The position numbers and the translations under genes were made by a program. The notes under the pieces were generated by a model. That model was not told the origin of the DNA. It worked only from the letters and a program-made list of their open reading frames with translations, and ran no database searches. Below, piece by piece: positions 17,548 through 25,092 of a stretch of 64,000 bases of DNA. This stretch comes from Bradyrhizobium sp. SK17 (GTDB lineage Bacteria; Pseudomonadota; Alphaproteobacteria; Rhizobiales; Xanthobacteraceae): the NCBI RefSeq assembly GCF_002831585.1, contig NZ_CP025113.1:186001-250000 (forward strand). Direction: 5' to 3'. Positions within the stretch are counted from its first letter, which is position 1. Each line of letters starts with the position of its first letter.

Positions 17548-18362
17548 TCCGCCCTCACCGAGGCAAACCAGGGAAACAGCTTGCGCTGCGTGGCGCGCAG
17601 GCCAACATCGATCAGGAACGCGAGCAGCGTGATCCAGGCGACGTAGGGGATGATGACGTCCATCGCGAGATAGCGGCGCACCAGGAAGATCCGGTAGCCG
17701 AGCCCGGAATCCGAGGCGATCGCCTCGGCCGCGATCAGGAACAGCCACGCCGGGCCGAGTTGCAGCCGCAGCACGTCGATCAGGCGCGGCAGGGTCTGCG
17801 GCATCGCGACCCGCAGCGCGATCTGCCAGGTCGAGGCGCCGAGCGTCTGCGCCTTGACGATCTGCTCGCGCGGCAGCTCCTGCACTTTCATGGCGAGGTC
17901 ACGGACCATGCAGGGCAAGGTCCCGATCACGATCAACGCGATCTTGGAATTCTCCCCTAACCCCATCACGATGAACAGGATCGGCAGCAGCGTCAGCGGC
18001 GGTACCATCGACGTCACCGACACGAACGGCCCGAGCAGGGCATTGGCGCCCGGCAGCAGTCCGATCACGATGCCGAGCACCAGCGCCGCCACCGTCGAGA
18101 TTGCCAGCGCCGATCCCAATCGCCCGAGGCTCGCGACCGTGTCCGACAGCATCAGATAGCTGCCGGTGCGCGGATCGACCTCGAACGCCATCTGCTTGAC
18201 GGCCTGCACCATGCTCGGCAGCGCCGGCAGCAGCTTGTCGTTCGGATTCTGCGCGAGCCGTGCGCTGGAGCCGGCGAAATAGGCGATTGCGACCAACAGG
18301 AACGGCAGCGCGAGAAGATAGAATCGCGTCTGCCGTCCCGGCCGTATGTTCACAAGTCGCAT
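17544..18362 (-). CDS. NitT/TauT-type ABC transporter permease (guanidine/urea operon)
   Basis: The 272-residue inner-membrane permease has about six hydrophobic helices (YLLALPFLLVAIAYFAG; TVAALVLGIVIGLLPGANAL; WLFLIAAEAIASDSGLGYRI). The EAA-type coupling loop is visible around QTLGASTWQIALRVAMPQTLP. ATG at 18362 has AGGAG upstream; more upstream in-frame codons overlap the binding-protein gene in a shadow frame. It follows the binding-protein gene after 46 bp and overlaps the ATPase. The family imports nitrate, taurine, sulfonates and similar small ions; here the riboswitch suggests guanidine or a derivative. Confidence 0.87.
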   Translation of the reverse strand: MRLVNIRPGRQTRFYLLALPFLLVAIAYFAGSSARLAQNPNDKLLPALPSMVQAVKQMAFEVDPRTGSYLMLSDTVASLGRLGSALAISTVAALVLGIVIGLLPGANALLGPFVSVTSMVPPLTLLPILFIVMGLGENSKIALIVIGTLPCMVRDLAMKVQELPREQIVKAQTLGASTWQIALRVAMPQTLPRLIDVLRLQLGPAWLFLIAAEAIASDSGLGYRIFLVRRYLAMDVIIPYVAWITLLAFLIDVGLRATQRKLFPWFASVRAE

Positions 18363-18408
18363 CGTCGGCTCCTGCCTGGAGATCGCGCCGTGGCGTCGGG
18401 GCTTGCGT

Positions 18409-19482
18409 TCAGAGCTTGCCTTTGGCGGCCTCGTCCATGTAGGTCGGATCGAAGCGCAGCTTGACGTTCGCCTTGTCGCCCAGCACCGACTTGTCGGCGA
18501 GCTCGATGCCGACGGCGTCGGCCGATTTCGCGCCCTTGCCGAGCAGGTCCTTCTCGAAAAGGAATTTGCGGACGCGGTCCATCGTCGTGCCAACCGTCTT
18601 GCTGCGCGTGAAGGCCTCGGCGTCGGTTGCCTTGTCGAACAGCTTGGTGGTCGAGAGCTGGCTATCGAAACCGGCGAGATCGGTGCCGGAGGCCTTCGCC
18701 ATTGCCTCCTTGGCGGCCTTCGCTGCCGGATCGTTGGCGGTCATCTTGGCGATCGTCTCGTACCAGATGCCGACCAGCGCCTTGGCAAAATCCGGATTGT
18801 CCTTGGCGACCGCGGTGTTCACCACCATCAGGTCCATGATCTCGCCGGGGATCTGCGAGGAATCGAACACCTTCCTGGCGTCGGGCGAGCCGAGGATTTC
18901 GGTCACGATCGGATTCCAGGTCACCACCGCGCTGACGTCCGCCGTCTTGTAGGCGGCGGCGATATCGGCATCTGACGTGTTGACGACCTTGACGTCCTTC
19001 TCGCTCAGCTTGGAGGTCTCGAGCGCGCGCGCCAGCAGATAATGCGATACCGAGAACTCGACCAGATTGACCGACTGTCCCTTGATGGCAGCGAGGTCGG
19101 CCTTGTTCTTCAGGATCACGGCGTCGTTGCCGTTGGAGAAGTCGCCCATCACGACCGCCGTGGTGTCGACGCCGCCGGCGGCGGGAATCGACAGCGCGTC
19201 CATGTTGGTGATGGTGACGGCGTCGTAACCGCCGGCGGTGTACTGATTGATCGATTCGACGTAGTCGTTGAACTGCTTGACCTCGATCGTGATGCCGTAT
19301 TTGTCGGCCCACTTCTTGACGATGCCGGTGTCGGCCGCGTAGCCCCACGGCATCCACCCGACATAGATCGACCAGGCGACCTTGAAATTCTTCTTCGGTG
19401 CGGCGTCGGCGGCAGGCGCGGCTGCGAGCACGATCGCGCAGCCGATCACAACAGAGCGAAGGAAGAAAACGAATTTGTTCAT
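18409..19482 (-). CDS. NitT/TauT-type ABC transporter substrate-binding protein (guanidine/urea operon)
   Basis: This 357-residue periplasmic receptor is first in the operon. A signal peptide (about 1-31, VVIGCAIVLAAAPAADA) precedes a type-2 periplasmic-binding fold starting FKVAWSIYVGWMPWGYAADTG. Aromatic residues (Tyr, Trp, Trp, Tyr) in that stretch and acidic residues later could form a cation-binding pocket, consistent with guanidinium, but this is inference. ATG at 19482 has AGAGGGA upstream; an upstream in-frame start would extend into the riboswitch terminator. Proteins of this type in urea-carboxylase clusters are often annotated as putative urea binding proteins. Confidence 0.86.
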   Translation of the reverse strand: MNKFVFFLRSVVIGCAIVLAAAPAADAAPKKNFKVAWSIYVGWMPWGYAADTGIVKKWADKYGITIEVKQFNDYVESINQYTAGGYDAVTITNMDALSIPAAGGVDTTAVVMGDFSNGNDAVILKNKADLAAIKGQSVNLVEFSVSHYLLARALETSKLSEKDVKVVNTSDADIAAAYKTADVSAVVTWNPIVTEILGSPDARKVFDSSQIPGEIMDLMVVNTAVAKDNPDFAKALVGIWYETIAKMTANDPAAKAAKEAMAKASGTDLAGFDSQLSTTKLFDKATDAEAFTRSKTVGTTMDRVRKFLFEKDLLGKGAKSADAVGIELADKSVLGDKANVKLRFDPTYMDEAAKGKL

Positions 19483-19506
19483 TGCCGATCCCTCTTGCGA
19501 AACTTC

Positions 19507-19550
19507 ACAAAAAGGGACTGGCGAAAAGACCATCGCTCCGCCAATCCCTT
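19507..19550 (-). terminator. Intrinsic terminator forming the riboswitch expression platform
   Basis: On the minus strand a 12-bp stem (AAGGGATTGGCG with CGCCAGTCCCTT, one G-U pair) is followed at once by a T5 run, between riboswitch and first gene. This is the classic layout of a transcription-attenuating switch. The 5' arm shares bases 19549-19550 with the 3' strand of riboswitch helix P1, and its TTGGC can also compete for P1's GCCAA. Confidence 0.85.
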
Positions 19551-19667
19551 GGCTGACGAGGTCTCCCGGGCTTTTATCCCGCCGTGCACCTGCGGGGATG
19601 TCTCCCCCGCAAGCGGCTGCTCTCGGACCAGCACCTTGCGTGGCAAGGTCGGAACCCTAGCGGCCAA
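19549..19667 (-). ncRNA. Guanidine-I riboswitch (ykkC class)
   Basis: On the minus strand the conserved ykkC/guanidine-I blocks occur in order: CTAGGGTTCCG, then CTGGTCCGAGAG, then ACGGCGGGATAAAAGCCCG with GGGAGACC, joined by variable stems. P1 can form between 19663-19667 and 19549-19553 (TTGGC/GCCAA). This RNA binds guanidinium and switches genes on, commonly guanidine exporters, carboxylases and DUF1989 genes. The intrinsic terminator directly downstream indicates control by relief of termination. Motif matches are essentially complete, so the class assignment is firm; ligand response in this organism is inferred. Confidence 0.95.
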
Positions 19668-19681
19668 CTCGATGCCTGTGA

Positions 19682-19697
19682 TGCACGAGCTGTGCCA
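19682..19697 (-). promoter_or_regulatory. Candidate sigma-54 (RpoN) promoter of the guanidine operon
   Basis: On the minus strand TGGCAC-N5-GTGCA has the invariant GG-N10-GC spacing of a -24/-12 promoter. Transcription would begin near 19671, immediately before the first riboswitch helix. Only the first T of the TTGCA box deviates. I see no clear NtrC box, so the activator is unidentified. Confidence 0.6.
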
Positions 19698-19856
19698 TCA
19701 CGCCGGCAGTTGAATCTGATGAGATTTTCCGGGATGCCGTGCCGGACCACGACGGCACCCTGCTCAAAAACTGCGCAGCCCTGCCCAGAATTGGCTCTGT
19801 CCTTTCGCCGCCGGCGTCAGCAGGATCGGCAGAACGCAAACGCCGAGGGGAGTCCG

Positions 19857-19967
19857 ATGCGCAAGCTGTTGAGTACCCTGTGCGGCGGCCTCTGGCGCGG
19901 CCTGCATGGCCGCTTCGGCTTGGCGCCGGCAAGCGAGGTTGGCGGCCCTAAGCGGACTCGGCCTTAG
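19857..19967 (+). CDS. Possible 36-residue small protein
   Basis: A short frame starts MRKLLSTLCGGLWRGLHG, with GAGGGGAG a few bases upstream, and ends in front of the convergent GST gene. The N-terminus is amphipathic/basic with Gly and Trp. It lies in the region upstream of the riboswitch on the opposite strand. I recognise no family; the support is only the ribosome site and start codon. Confidence 0.22.
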   Translation: MRKLLSTLCGGLWRGLHGRFGLAPASEVGGPKRTRP

Positions 19968-19980
19968 AGCCGTAAGATCT

Positions 19981-20625
19981 TCAAACCTTCACCGTGTTGA
20001 CCGCGACGCTTTCCTTGTAGGCCGGCCGTGCCGTGACGCGGTCGAGATACGGCGTCGCGACGTCGCAGACGCCGACGTTATAGTCGATCGCCCACACCAG
20101 GCAGGTCGCGAGCAGGATGTCGGCGCTGGTGAACTGATCGCCCATCAGGTATTTGCGGCCATCCGACAGCGCCACTTCGACATGCCTGAGCTGCTGGCGG
20201 AAATACTCCGCGGCCTGCCCGACCACTTCGGGCGCGTGGCCGTAGATATGCGCGAGGCCCTTGAGGCCGTGTCTGCGCATCACATAGAGGCTGGTGGAGT
20301 CGAGCTCGGCCACGATGAAGAAGCACCATTCCAGCCACCGCGCGAAATCGCGCGGCCCGGCCGGCACCAGCGTGACATCGGGGTTGGAATAGGTGCGCGC
20401 CAGATAGGCGACGATCGCAGCGCTCTCCCCGATCGTGAAGTCGCCGTCTTGCAACAGCGGAATCTTCTGCCGCGGATTGAGCTGGGTGTATTCCGCGGTC
20501 TTGGTCTCGCCCGAGCGCGGCAGGATCGGCTTGCAACGATAGTCGAGCCCGAGTTCGTGCAGCGCCCAGTGGGCGCGGATGGTCCGCGATGTCCCCACGC
20601 CCCACAGCGTCAAGGTTTCCGGCAT
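19981..20625 (-). CDS. Glutathione S-transferase family protein
   Basis: The 214-residue protein has a thioredoxin-like N-terminal domain (1-80: LTLWGVGTSRTIRAHWALHE; cis-Pro in QKIPLL; GSH-binding Glu-Ser in GESAAI) and an all-helical C-terminal domain. The Thr-Ser-Arg near residues 12-14 may supply the catalytic hydroxyl. It is the last gene of a minus-strand cluster (AraC, CoA-transferase, SDR, GST), only 4 bp after the SDR stop, so a role in the same pathway is likely, for example glutathione-dependent isomerisation or protection from an electrophilic intermediate. Confidence 0.85.
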   Translation of the reverse strand: MPETLTLWGVGTSRTIRAHWALHELGLDYRCKPILPRSGETKTAEYTQLNPRQKIPLLQDGDFTIGESAAIVAYLARTYSNPDVTLVPAGPRDFARWLEWCFFIVAELDSTSLYVMRRHGLKGLAHIYGHAPEVVGQAAEYFRQQLRHVEVALSDGRKYLMGDQFTSADILLATCLVWAIDYNVGVCDVATPYLDRVTARPAYKESVAVNTVKV

Positions 20626-20629
20626 GGCG

Positions 20630-21373
20630 TCACCACTTCTCGACCGAGGGACGCAGATCGAGCTCGTGGCTCCAGCCGTCGCGGCTTTGCTGGTGCAGGA
20701 ACCAATAGGCCTCGGCGATCGAGGACGTCCGCGTCAGCGAATCCGGCGGGATATCGGAAGCCTCGACGCCGGTGGCGGCCTTCATCCGCTGGTGGATCGC
20801 CGGGCTGTCGACACCGGCGTCGATCAGGAGATGGGCGACATGGATGTTCTTCGGCCCGAGCTCGCGCGCCATCGCCTGGGCGACCGCGCGCAGGCCGAAC
20901 TTGGCGGACGCGAACGCCGCGAAGCCGCTGCCGCCACGCACGCTCGCGGTCGCGCCGGTGAACAGCATGGTGCCGCGGCCACGCCGCAGCATGTGCCGCG
21001 TCGCCTCGCGCCCGACCAGGAAGCCGGCGAGGCAGGCGAGCTCCCAGGCCTTGAAGAACAGCTTTTCGCTGGTCTCGTGCAGCTCCTTCTTGACGTTCGA
21101 GCCGGCATTGAACAGGCATACCTCGATCGGCCCGATCTCGCGCTCGACCCGCTCGCACAGCTCCTGCACCTCAGCCTCGCGCCGCGCATCGACGGCGAAG
21201 GCGTGCACCTTGCCGCCGGCGCGCGTCAGCTCCTCCACGAGTTCGCTCGATTTCGCGGGATCGCGCCGCGCGATGCAGACGGAGTAGCCGCCGGCGGCAA
21301 ACCGCCGCGCCACCGCGGCGCCGATCGCATCGCCGGCGCCAACCAATAATGCAGTCTTGTTGTTCTCGGACAT
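20630..21373 (-). CDS. Short-chain dehydrogenase/reductase with Tyr-to-Phe active-site change
   Basis: This 247-residue SDR-fold protein has a coenzyme loop GAGDAIG, the NAG motif in LFNAGSNVK, and an active-site region with Ser in TGATASVRGGSGF. The canonical YxxxK reads FASAK, so the catalytic Tyr is Phe while Lys is kept. Normal SDR hydride chemistry uses that Tyr as acid/base, so this protein may have altered chemistry, bind without catalysis, or partner the CoA-transferase or GST. It lies between those genes in an apparent operon. Confidence 0.85.
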   Translation of the reverse strand: MSENNKTALLVGAGDAIGAAVARRFAAGGYSVCIARRDPAKSSELVEELTRAGGKVHAFAVDARREAEVQELCERVEREIGPIEVCLFNAGSNVKKELHETSEKLFFKAWELACLAGFLVGREATRHMLRRGRGTMLFTGATASVRGGSGFAAFASAKFGLRAVAQAMARELGPKNIHVAHLLIDAGVDSPAIHQRMKAATGVEASDIPPDSLTRTSSIAEAYWFLHQQSRDGWSHELDLRPSVEKW

Positions 21374-21438
21374 AGGACATCTCCCACCGACGGCGGTACT
21401 TCAGGTCAGGACTGGCGAACGTCGCGCGGCGCGGCTGC

Positions 21439-22635
21439 TCAGACCGCGCGCACGGCCTTCTGCGCGATCATCTCTTCGATCGCGGCATCGGCGTAGCCAA
21501 GATCGCGCAGCACTTCTCTCGTGTGCTGGCCGATGCGCGGGGCCGGACCGCCGATCGCGGCCGCATCGACCTCGAAACGCGCCGCGGGCTTCGGCTGCCG
21601 CACCGTGCCGACGCCGGGCTGCTCCAGCTCGGCGATCAGGCCGCGGGCGACGACCTGCTCGTTGGCGATGATCTCGCCGCGCCGCAGGATCGGCGCGCAC
21701 GGCACGTCGGCCGCATCGAGCCGCGCCAGCCATTCGGCGGTGGTGTGCTGGCGGATATAGTCCTGCATCCTGTTGATGCGCGCGGTCGCATTGACCGAAC
21801 GCGAGGCGGGCGTCGCGAACCGCTCATCCCTGGCGAGTTCCGGATCGCCGGTCGCCTTGCAGAAGCCCTGCCATTCGGAATCCGAGATCGTGCCGCAGGT
21901 CAGGTAGCCGTCCGAGGTCTGGAACACGAGATCGGGACGGTCGTTCGGATCGGCCGTCGCCTGCTCGCGGCCGACCACGGTGTATTGCATCATGCCTTCC
22001 GGCCACAGATAGGCGATCATCGCATCGAGCATCGCCACCTGGATATGCTGGCCGCGGCCGGACTTCTCGCGGGCATACAGCGCCGCCGTGATCGCCTGCG
22101 CGGCATAGACCGCCGTGGTCTTGTCGGCGACGATGGTGCGGATCATCTGCGGCCGGTTGGTCACCGGCTGCGCCTGGATATCGCAGAAACCTGACAGCGC
22201 CTGCACGATCGGATCGTACACCCGCTTCTTGGCGTAAGGCCCATCCTCGCCGACCCCGCTGATCGAGACATAGATCAACCGCGGATTCTTCCTGCGCACC
22301 TCGTTCGGGCCGAGCCCGAGCCGCTCCATCGTGCCGGGCCGGAAATTCTGCACCAGCACGTCGGACTGCTGCACCAGCTTGCCCAGCACGTCCCGCCCGG
22401 CATCGGTCTTCATGTCGATCGAGAGCGAGCGCTTGCCGCGGTTCGACGAGATGAACAGCGCCGAGAATTCGCCGGTCTTGTCGACATTGGCGCGGCTGCG
22501 TCGGGTGATGTCGCCGCCGATCGGCTCGACCTTCAGCACATCGGCGCCCTGGTCGGCCAGGAACATGGTCGCGAACGGGCCCGAGACCACGCCGGTCAGA
22601 TCGAGTACGCGAACTCCCGCCAATGGTCCTGACAT
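21439..22635 (-). CDS. CaiB/BaiF (family III) CoA-transferase
   Basis: This 398-residue cytoplasmic enzyme transfers CoA between carboxylic acids. Typical features are GVRVLDLTGVVSGPFATMFLA, ADVLKVEP, the CoA-binding NRGKRSLSIDMK and NFRPGTMERLGLG, and the probable catalytic Asp in YDPIVQALSG. Start ATG 22635 (MSGPLAGVRVLDL) is preferred to one 12 codons upstream by alignment with the family start and an AAGGAAG ribosome site. It lies in a minus-strand cluster with AraC regulator, SDR and GST, suggesting activation of an unknown acid for degradation. Confidence 0.9.
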   Translation of the reverse strand: MSGPLAGVRVLDLTGVVSGPFATMFLADQGADVLKVEPIGGDITRRSRANVDKTGEFSALFISSNRGKRSLSIDMKTDAGRDVLGKLVQQSDVLVQNFRPGTMERLGLGPNEVRRKNPRLIYVSISGVGEDGPYAKKRVYDPIVQALSGFCDIQAQPVTNRPQMIRTIVADKTTAVYAAQAITAALYAREKSGRGQHIQVAMLDAMIAYLWPEGMMQYTVVGREQATADPNDRPDLVFQTSDGYLTCGTISDSEWQGFCKATGDPELARDERFATPASRSVNATARINRMQDYIRQHTTAEWLARLDAADVPCAPILRRGEIIANEQVVARGLIAELEQPGVGTVRQPKPAARFEVDAAAIGGPAPRIGQHTREVLRDLGYADAAIEEMIAQKAVRAV

Positions 22636-22755
22636 GCCTTGCTTCCTTCTCCAGTTCGCGAACGCGATCAAACCTTGTGCGCATCGCCGGCTTACGACGG
22701 AGCAACCCCGCGCGCTTGCGGGAAACCGCCGCGACTTGCAAAAAAGCGTCGAAAC

Positions 22756-23628
22756 TCAGGCCCGGCGCTGCTGCCGGAACAGCGACGGGCTGATGCCGGT
22801 GGCCTGCCGGAACGTCGATGAGAAATGCTGGGCGTGGCTGAAGCCCGATGCCAGCGCGATGCTGGTCACACTCTCGTCGGTCTCGCTCAGGCTGCGCTTG
22901 GCCGCTTCGATGCGCAGGCCGAGCACATAGCGATGCGGGCTGGTGCCCGTGCTTTCCTGGAAGGCGCGCAGGAAATGCCGCTGGCTGAGGCCGGCAACAT
23001 CCGACAGCGCCGACAGCGAAATCGTCTCGTCGAGATTCGCCCGGACGAACTCCTCGATCCTGCGCAGCTTCTGCGCCGGCAATCCGCCGCGGCTGACCGG
23101 CTTCGCTGGTTCGGCGCCGCGCGACAGCCGTGCCATATGGGCGAGCGCCTGGCTGGCCCAGCCCTCGGCGAACAGATCGAACAGATTGTCCGGCGTGGTG
23201 GCTTCCTGGCCCAGTTCGACCAGGCCGCGGGCAAGCTGGTCGTGGCGGAATGCGATCGCCGGCCGTTCGATCAGGCCATGGAGACGCCGCGCGACGAACT
23301 TCGGATCGAGGAAGACCACCGTATAGTCGAACGCCGGCTCGACCGACCATTCCCCTTCGATCTCCGTGCCGGCAGGAAACAGTGCGAGGCTGGCTGCGTC
23401 CGAGAACTGATATTCGACAGGCCGGCCGTCGATCCTGGCCCGCAAACGCGGACAGCCCTTGCCGAACCAGAACAAGGTCAGCTCGGGCTGGCAGAAGTGC
23501 CAGTTCATGCGCGGCCGCGAGGTGCGGCTGAGCAGCTCGACCCTGATCGGCCTCGACCGCGCGATGACGGAAGACACCAGCTCACCGCCGACCTGGCGGA
23601 CAAACCGCTCCGGACGCGCTTCCTCCAT
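22756..23628 (-). CDS. AraC/XylS-family transcriptional regulator
   Basis: The 290-residue protein has an N-terminal ligand/dimerisation region (1-185) and a C-terminal double HTH (about 190-285) with SALSDVAGLSQRHFLRAFQES and SIALASGFSHAQHFSSTFRQ. ATG at 23628 follows GGAGGAG. It stands 120 bp upstream of, and in the same direction as, the CoA-transferase gene, so it probably activates that operon in response to the pathway substrate. The ligand is unknown. Confidence 0.88.
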   Translation of the reverse strand: MEEARPERFVRQVGGELVSSVIARSRPIRVELLSRTSRPRMNWHFCQPELTLFWFGKGCPRLRARIDGRPVEYQFSDAASLALFPAGTEIEGEWSVEPAFDYTVVFLDPKFVARRLHGLIERPAIAFRHDQLARGLVELGQEATTPDNLFDLFAEGWASQALAHMARLSRGAEPAKPVSRGGLPAQKLRRIEEFVRANLDETISLSALSDVAGLSQRHFLRAFQESTGTSPHRYVLGLRIEAAKRSLSETDESVTSIALASGFSHAQHFSSTFRQATGISPSLFRQQRRA

Positions 23629-24274
23629 GGGACATCTCCTCCGCGTTTGGCACGGATGGTAAGTTCCAAATCAGAATTGACGATCAGGAGGTGGAAATCC
23701 AGCCCTTTGTTGGCCGGTCGCGCAGATGTTAGGGCAGCGAGCAGCGGCGCGAGCCCGATCACGGCATATGCGACCTGAATGCAATCCACGGACATGCGCG
23801 TACGACGCGAGGCGCCGGTATTTTCGGGCACGGCGGCATATGAACGCCGTGACCTCGCAGGTCATGATGGCTCATCATGTGACGTACACGAGGGCGGCAC
23901 GCTGCCCGACACGAACCGGCGGGAGACATGTCGAGCCACCGATTTGCCCGACGGGCCTCAGCAGAAATGCGTCAAGCCACCATCGCATGTCGCGAGAATG
24001 CGAAGCTGCGTCCCTAACCACGCTGTCACCCGCGCATGCCTGTGCGGGTGATGACACCGAACAAGCCGTTTGACAGGTTGAAGCTGAAATCGGCCGCCTC
24101 GCCACGACGAAGCGCGGCTTGCCGAGCCGAAGCTCGCGGCCAAAGGCCCGCCTACGCCGGTTGGGCTTCGGTCATCGTCGGTCTACGCTTTCACTTCGTT
24201 CAAGCTACGCCGGACACGCTTCGCTGGCGGTCTCCGGCGTGGCTGCGCCACGCGAAGCCCGTCAGGGCGAAGCG
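23629..24274. other. Intergenic region with several inverted repeats, no convincing gene
   Basis: This 646-bp stretch lies upstream of the AraC gene and downstream of tRNA-Val. It has small adjacent inverted repeats at 23851-23863 (GACCT-N3-AGGTC) and 23864-23878 (ATGATG-N3-CATCAT). Its right part (about 24105-24274) is rich in GAAGC/GCTTC-type repeats resembling dispersed palindromes of Bradyrhizobium. Frames here have no recognisable domain. Confidence 0.4.
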
Positions 24275-24349
24275 TGGTGGGTGCGACAGGGATCGAACCT
24301 GTGACCCCTACCATGTCAAGGTAGTGCTCTCCCGCTGAGCTACGCACCC
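24275..24349 (-). tRNA. tRNA-Val (anticodon GAC)
   Basis: The minus strand gives a 75-base cloverleaf with encoded CCA. Acceptor GGGTGCG pairs with CGCACCC, the anticodon stem CTACC/GGTAG encloses loop TTGACAT (anticodon GAC, reading GUC/GUU Val), and the T loop is GTTCGATCC. No integrase or att duplication is visible beside it. Confidence 0.97.
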
Positions 24350-24428
24350 AAAGCCATGTTTGGATCGGGTCCCTATAACGGACACCGGCGGGGCAGGCAA
24401 GGATACAAAGTGAAGGTTTTTTGGCGAA

Positions 24429-24788
24429 TCAGGCCGCCAGCAACTTGTTCACTTCGCTGACCAATTCCCTGAGGTGCACCGGCTTGGCCAGCACCTTGGC
24501 GTTTTTCGGCGCCTCCGAATCGGAATTCAGGGCCACCGCGGCGAAGCCCGTGATGAACATGATCTTGATATCGGGGTCGAGTTCCGAGGCCCGGCGCGCC
24601 AATTCGATGCCGTCCATCTCGGGCATCACGATGTCGGTGAGCAGCATTTCGAACGGCTCCTCGCGCAGCCGCTGGTAGGCCGACATGCCATTGTCGTGCG
24701 GCGAGACCTTGAAGCCCGCGTTTTCGAGCGCCTTGACCAGGAAGCGGCGCATATCGGTGTCGTCTTCGGCGAGGAGGATTTTCGGCAT
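24429..24788 (-). CDS. cpdR: CpdR-type single-domain response regulator
   Basis: This 119-residue stand-alone receiver has acidic pocket E8-D9-D10, phospho-acceptor D52 (LLTDIVMPEMDG), T80 (FITGF) and K102 (LAKPV). Length and sequence match CpdR of Caulobacter and rhizobia. There, phosphorylation through CckA-ChpT controls polar ClpXP localisation and proteolysis of cell-cycle regulators such as CtrA and PdeA. The C-terminal LLAA resembles the Ala-Ala end through which CpdR is itself degraded. It is divergent from the N-formylglutamate amidohydrolase gene. Confidence 0.9.
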   Translation of the reverse strand: MPKILLAEDDTDMRRFLVKALENAGFKVSPHDNGMSAYQRLREEPFEMLLTDIVMPEMDGIELARRASELDPDIKIMFITGFAAVALNSDSEAPKNAKVLAKPVHLRELVSEVNKLLAA

Positions 24789-24846
24789 GGCAGGAATCGT
24801 CGAATCCGGCTGGAGGATCGGTCCGAACAGTAAGCCCGACAGTCGG

Positions 24847-24866
24847 TAAATTTCGGGTGAAATTTA
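24847..24866. promoter_or_regulatory. Perfect AT-rich inverted repeat upstream of cpdR
   Basis: TAAATTTC-GGGT-GAAATTTA is a perfect 8-bp inverted repeat in the 304-bp divergent region between cpdR and the amidohydrolase gene (24789-25092). A TTGATA-like -35 for cpdR abuts it on the minus strand. It does not match the CtrA box (TTAA-N7-TTAA). Nothing else in the gap is recognisable. Confidence 0.45.
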
Positions 24867-25092
24867 TATCAAGCCAGCGGCAGCCGGCACCACCTATTTG
24901 TGGACCTGACCATGCGTCCAGGCCACCGGCTGCGGCATTTCCTGCGCTTAAGACGCGTTCCAGCCGAAACTGCTCTCTTTTCACTTGGCAGAATGATCGC
25001 GATTACCGACAATGCGTGCCCATAAATCTCCGCTTTTCCGGCAGAATCAGTTCTTGCGGGGCGAGGCGGACGCAAGGGACGGCGCCAAGGGA

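Noticed and set aside
19731..19760. NtrC-binding site upstream of the guanidine operon
   Set aside because: GTGCCG-N8-CGGCAC is symmetric but has the reverse polarity to the GCAC-GTGC NtrC consensus, so it was not called.
23505..23831. 108-codon minus-strand frame upstream of the AraC gene
   Set aside because: It overlaps the AraC N-terminus in another frame and shows no family features or good ribosome site.
24275..24349. tRNA-Val as integration site of a genomic island
   Set aside because: No integrase, direct repeat of the tRNA 3' end, or compositional change is visible on either side.
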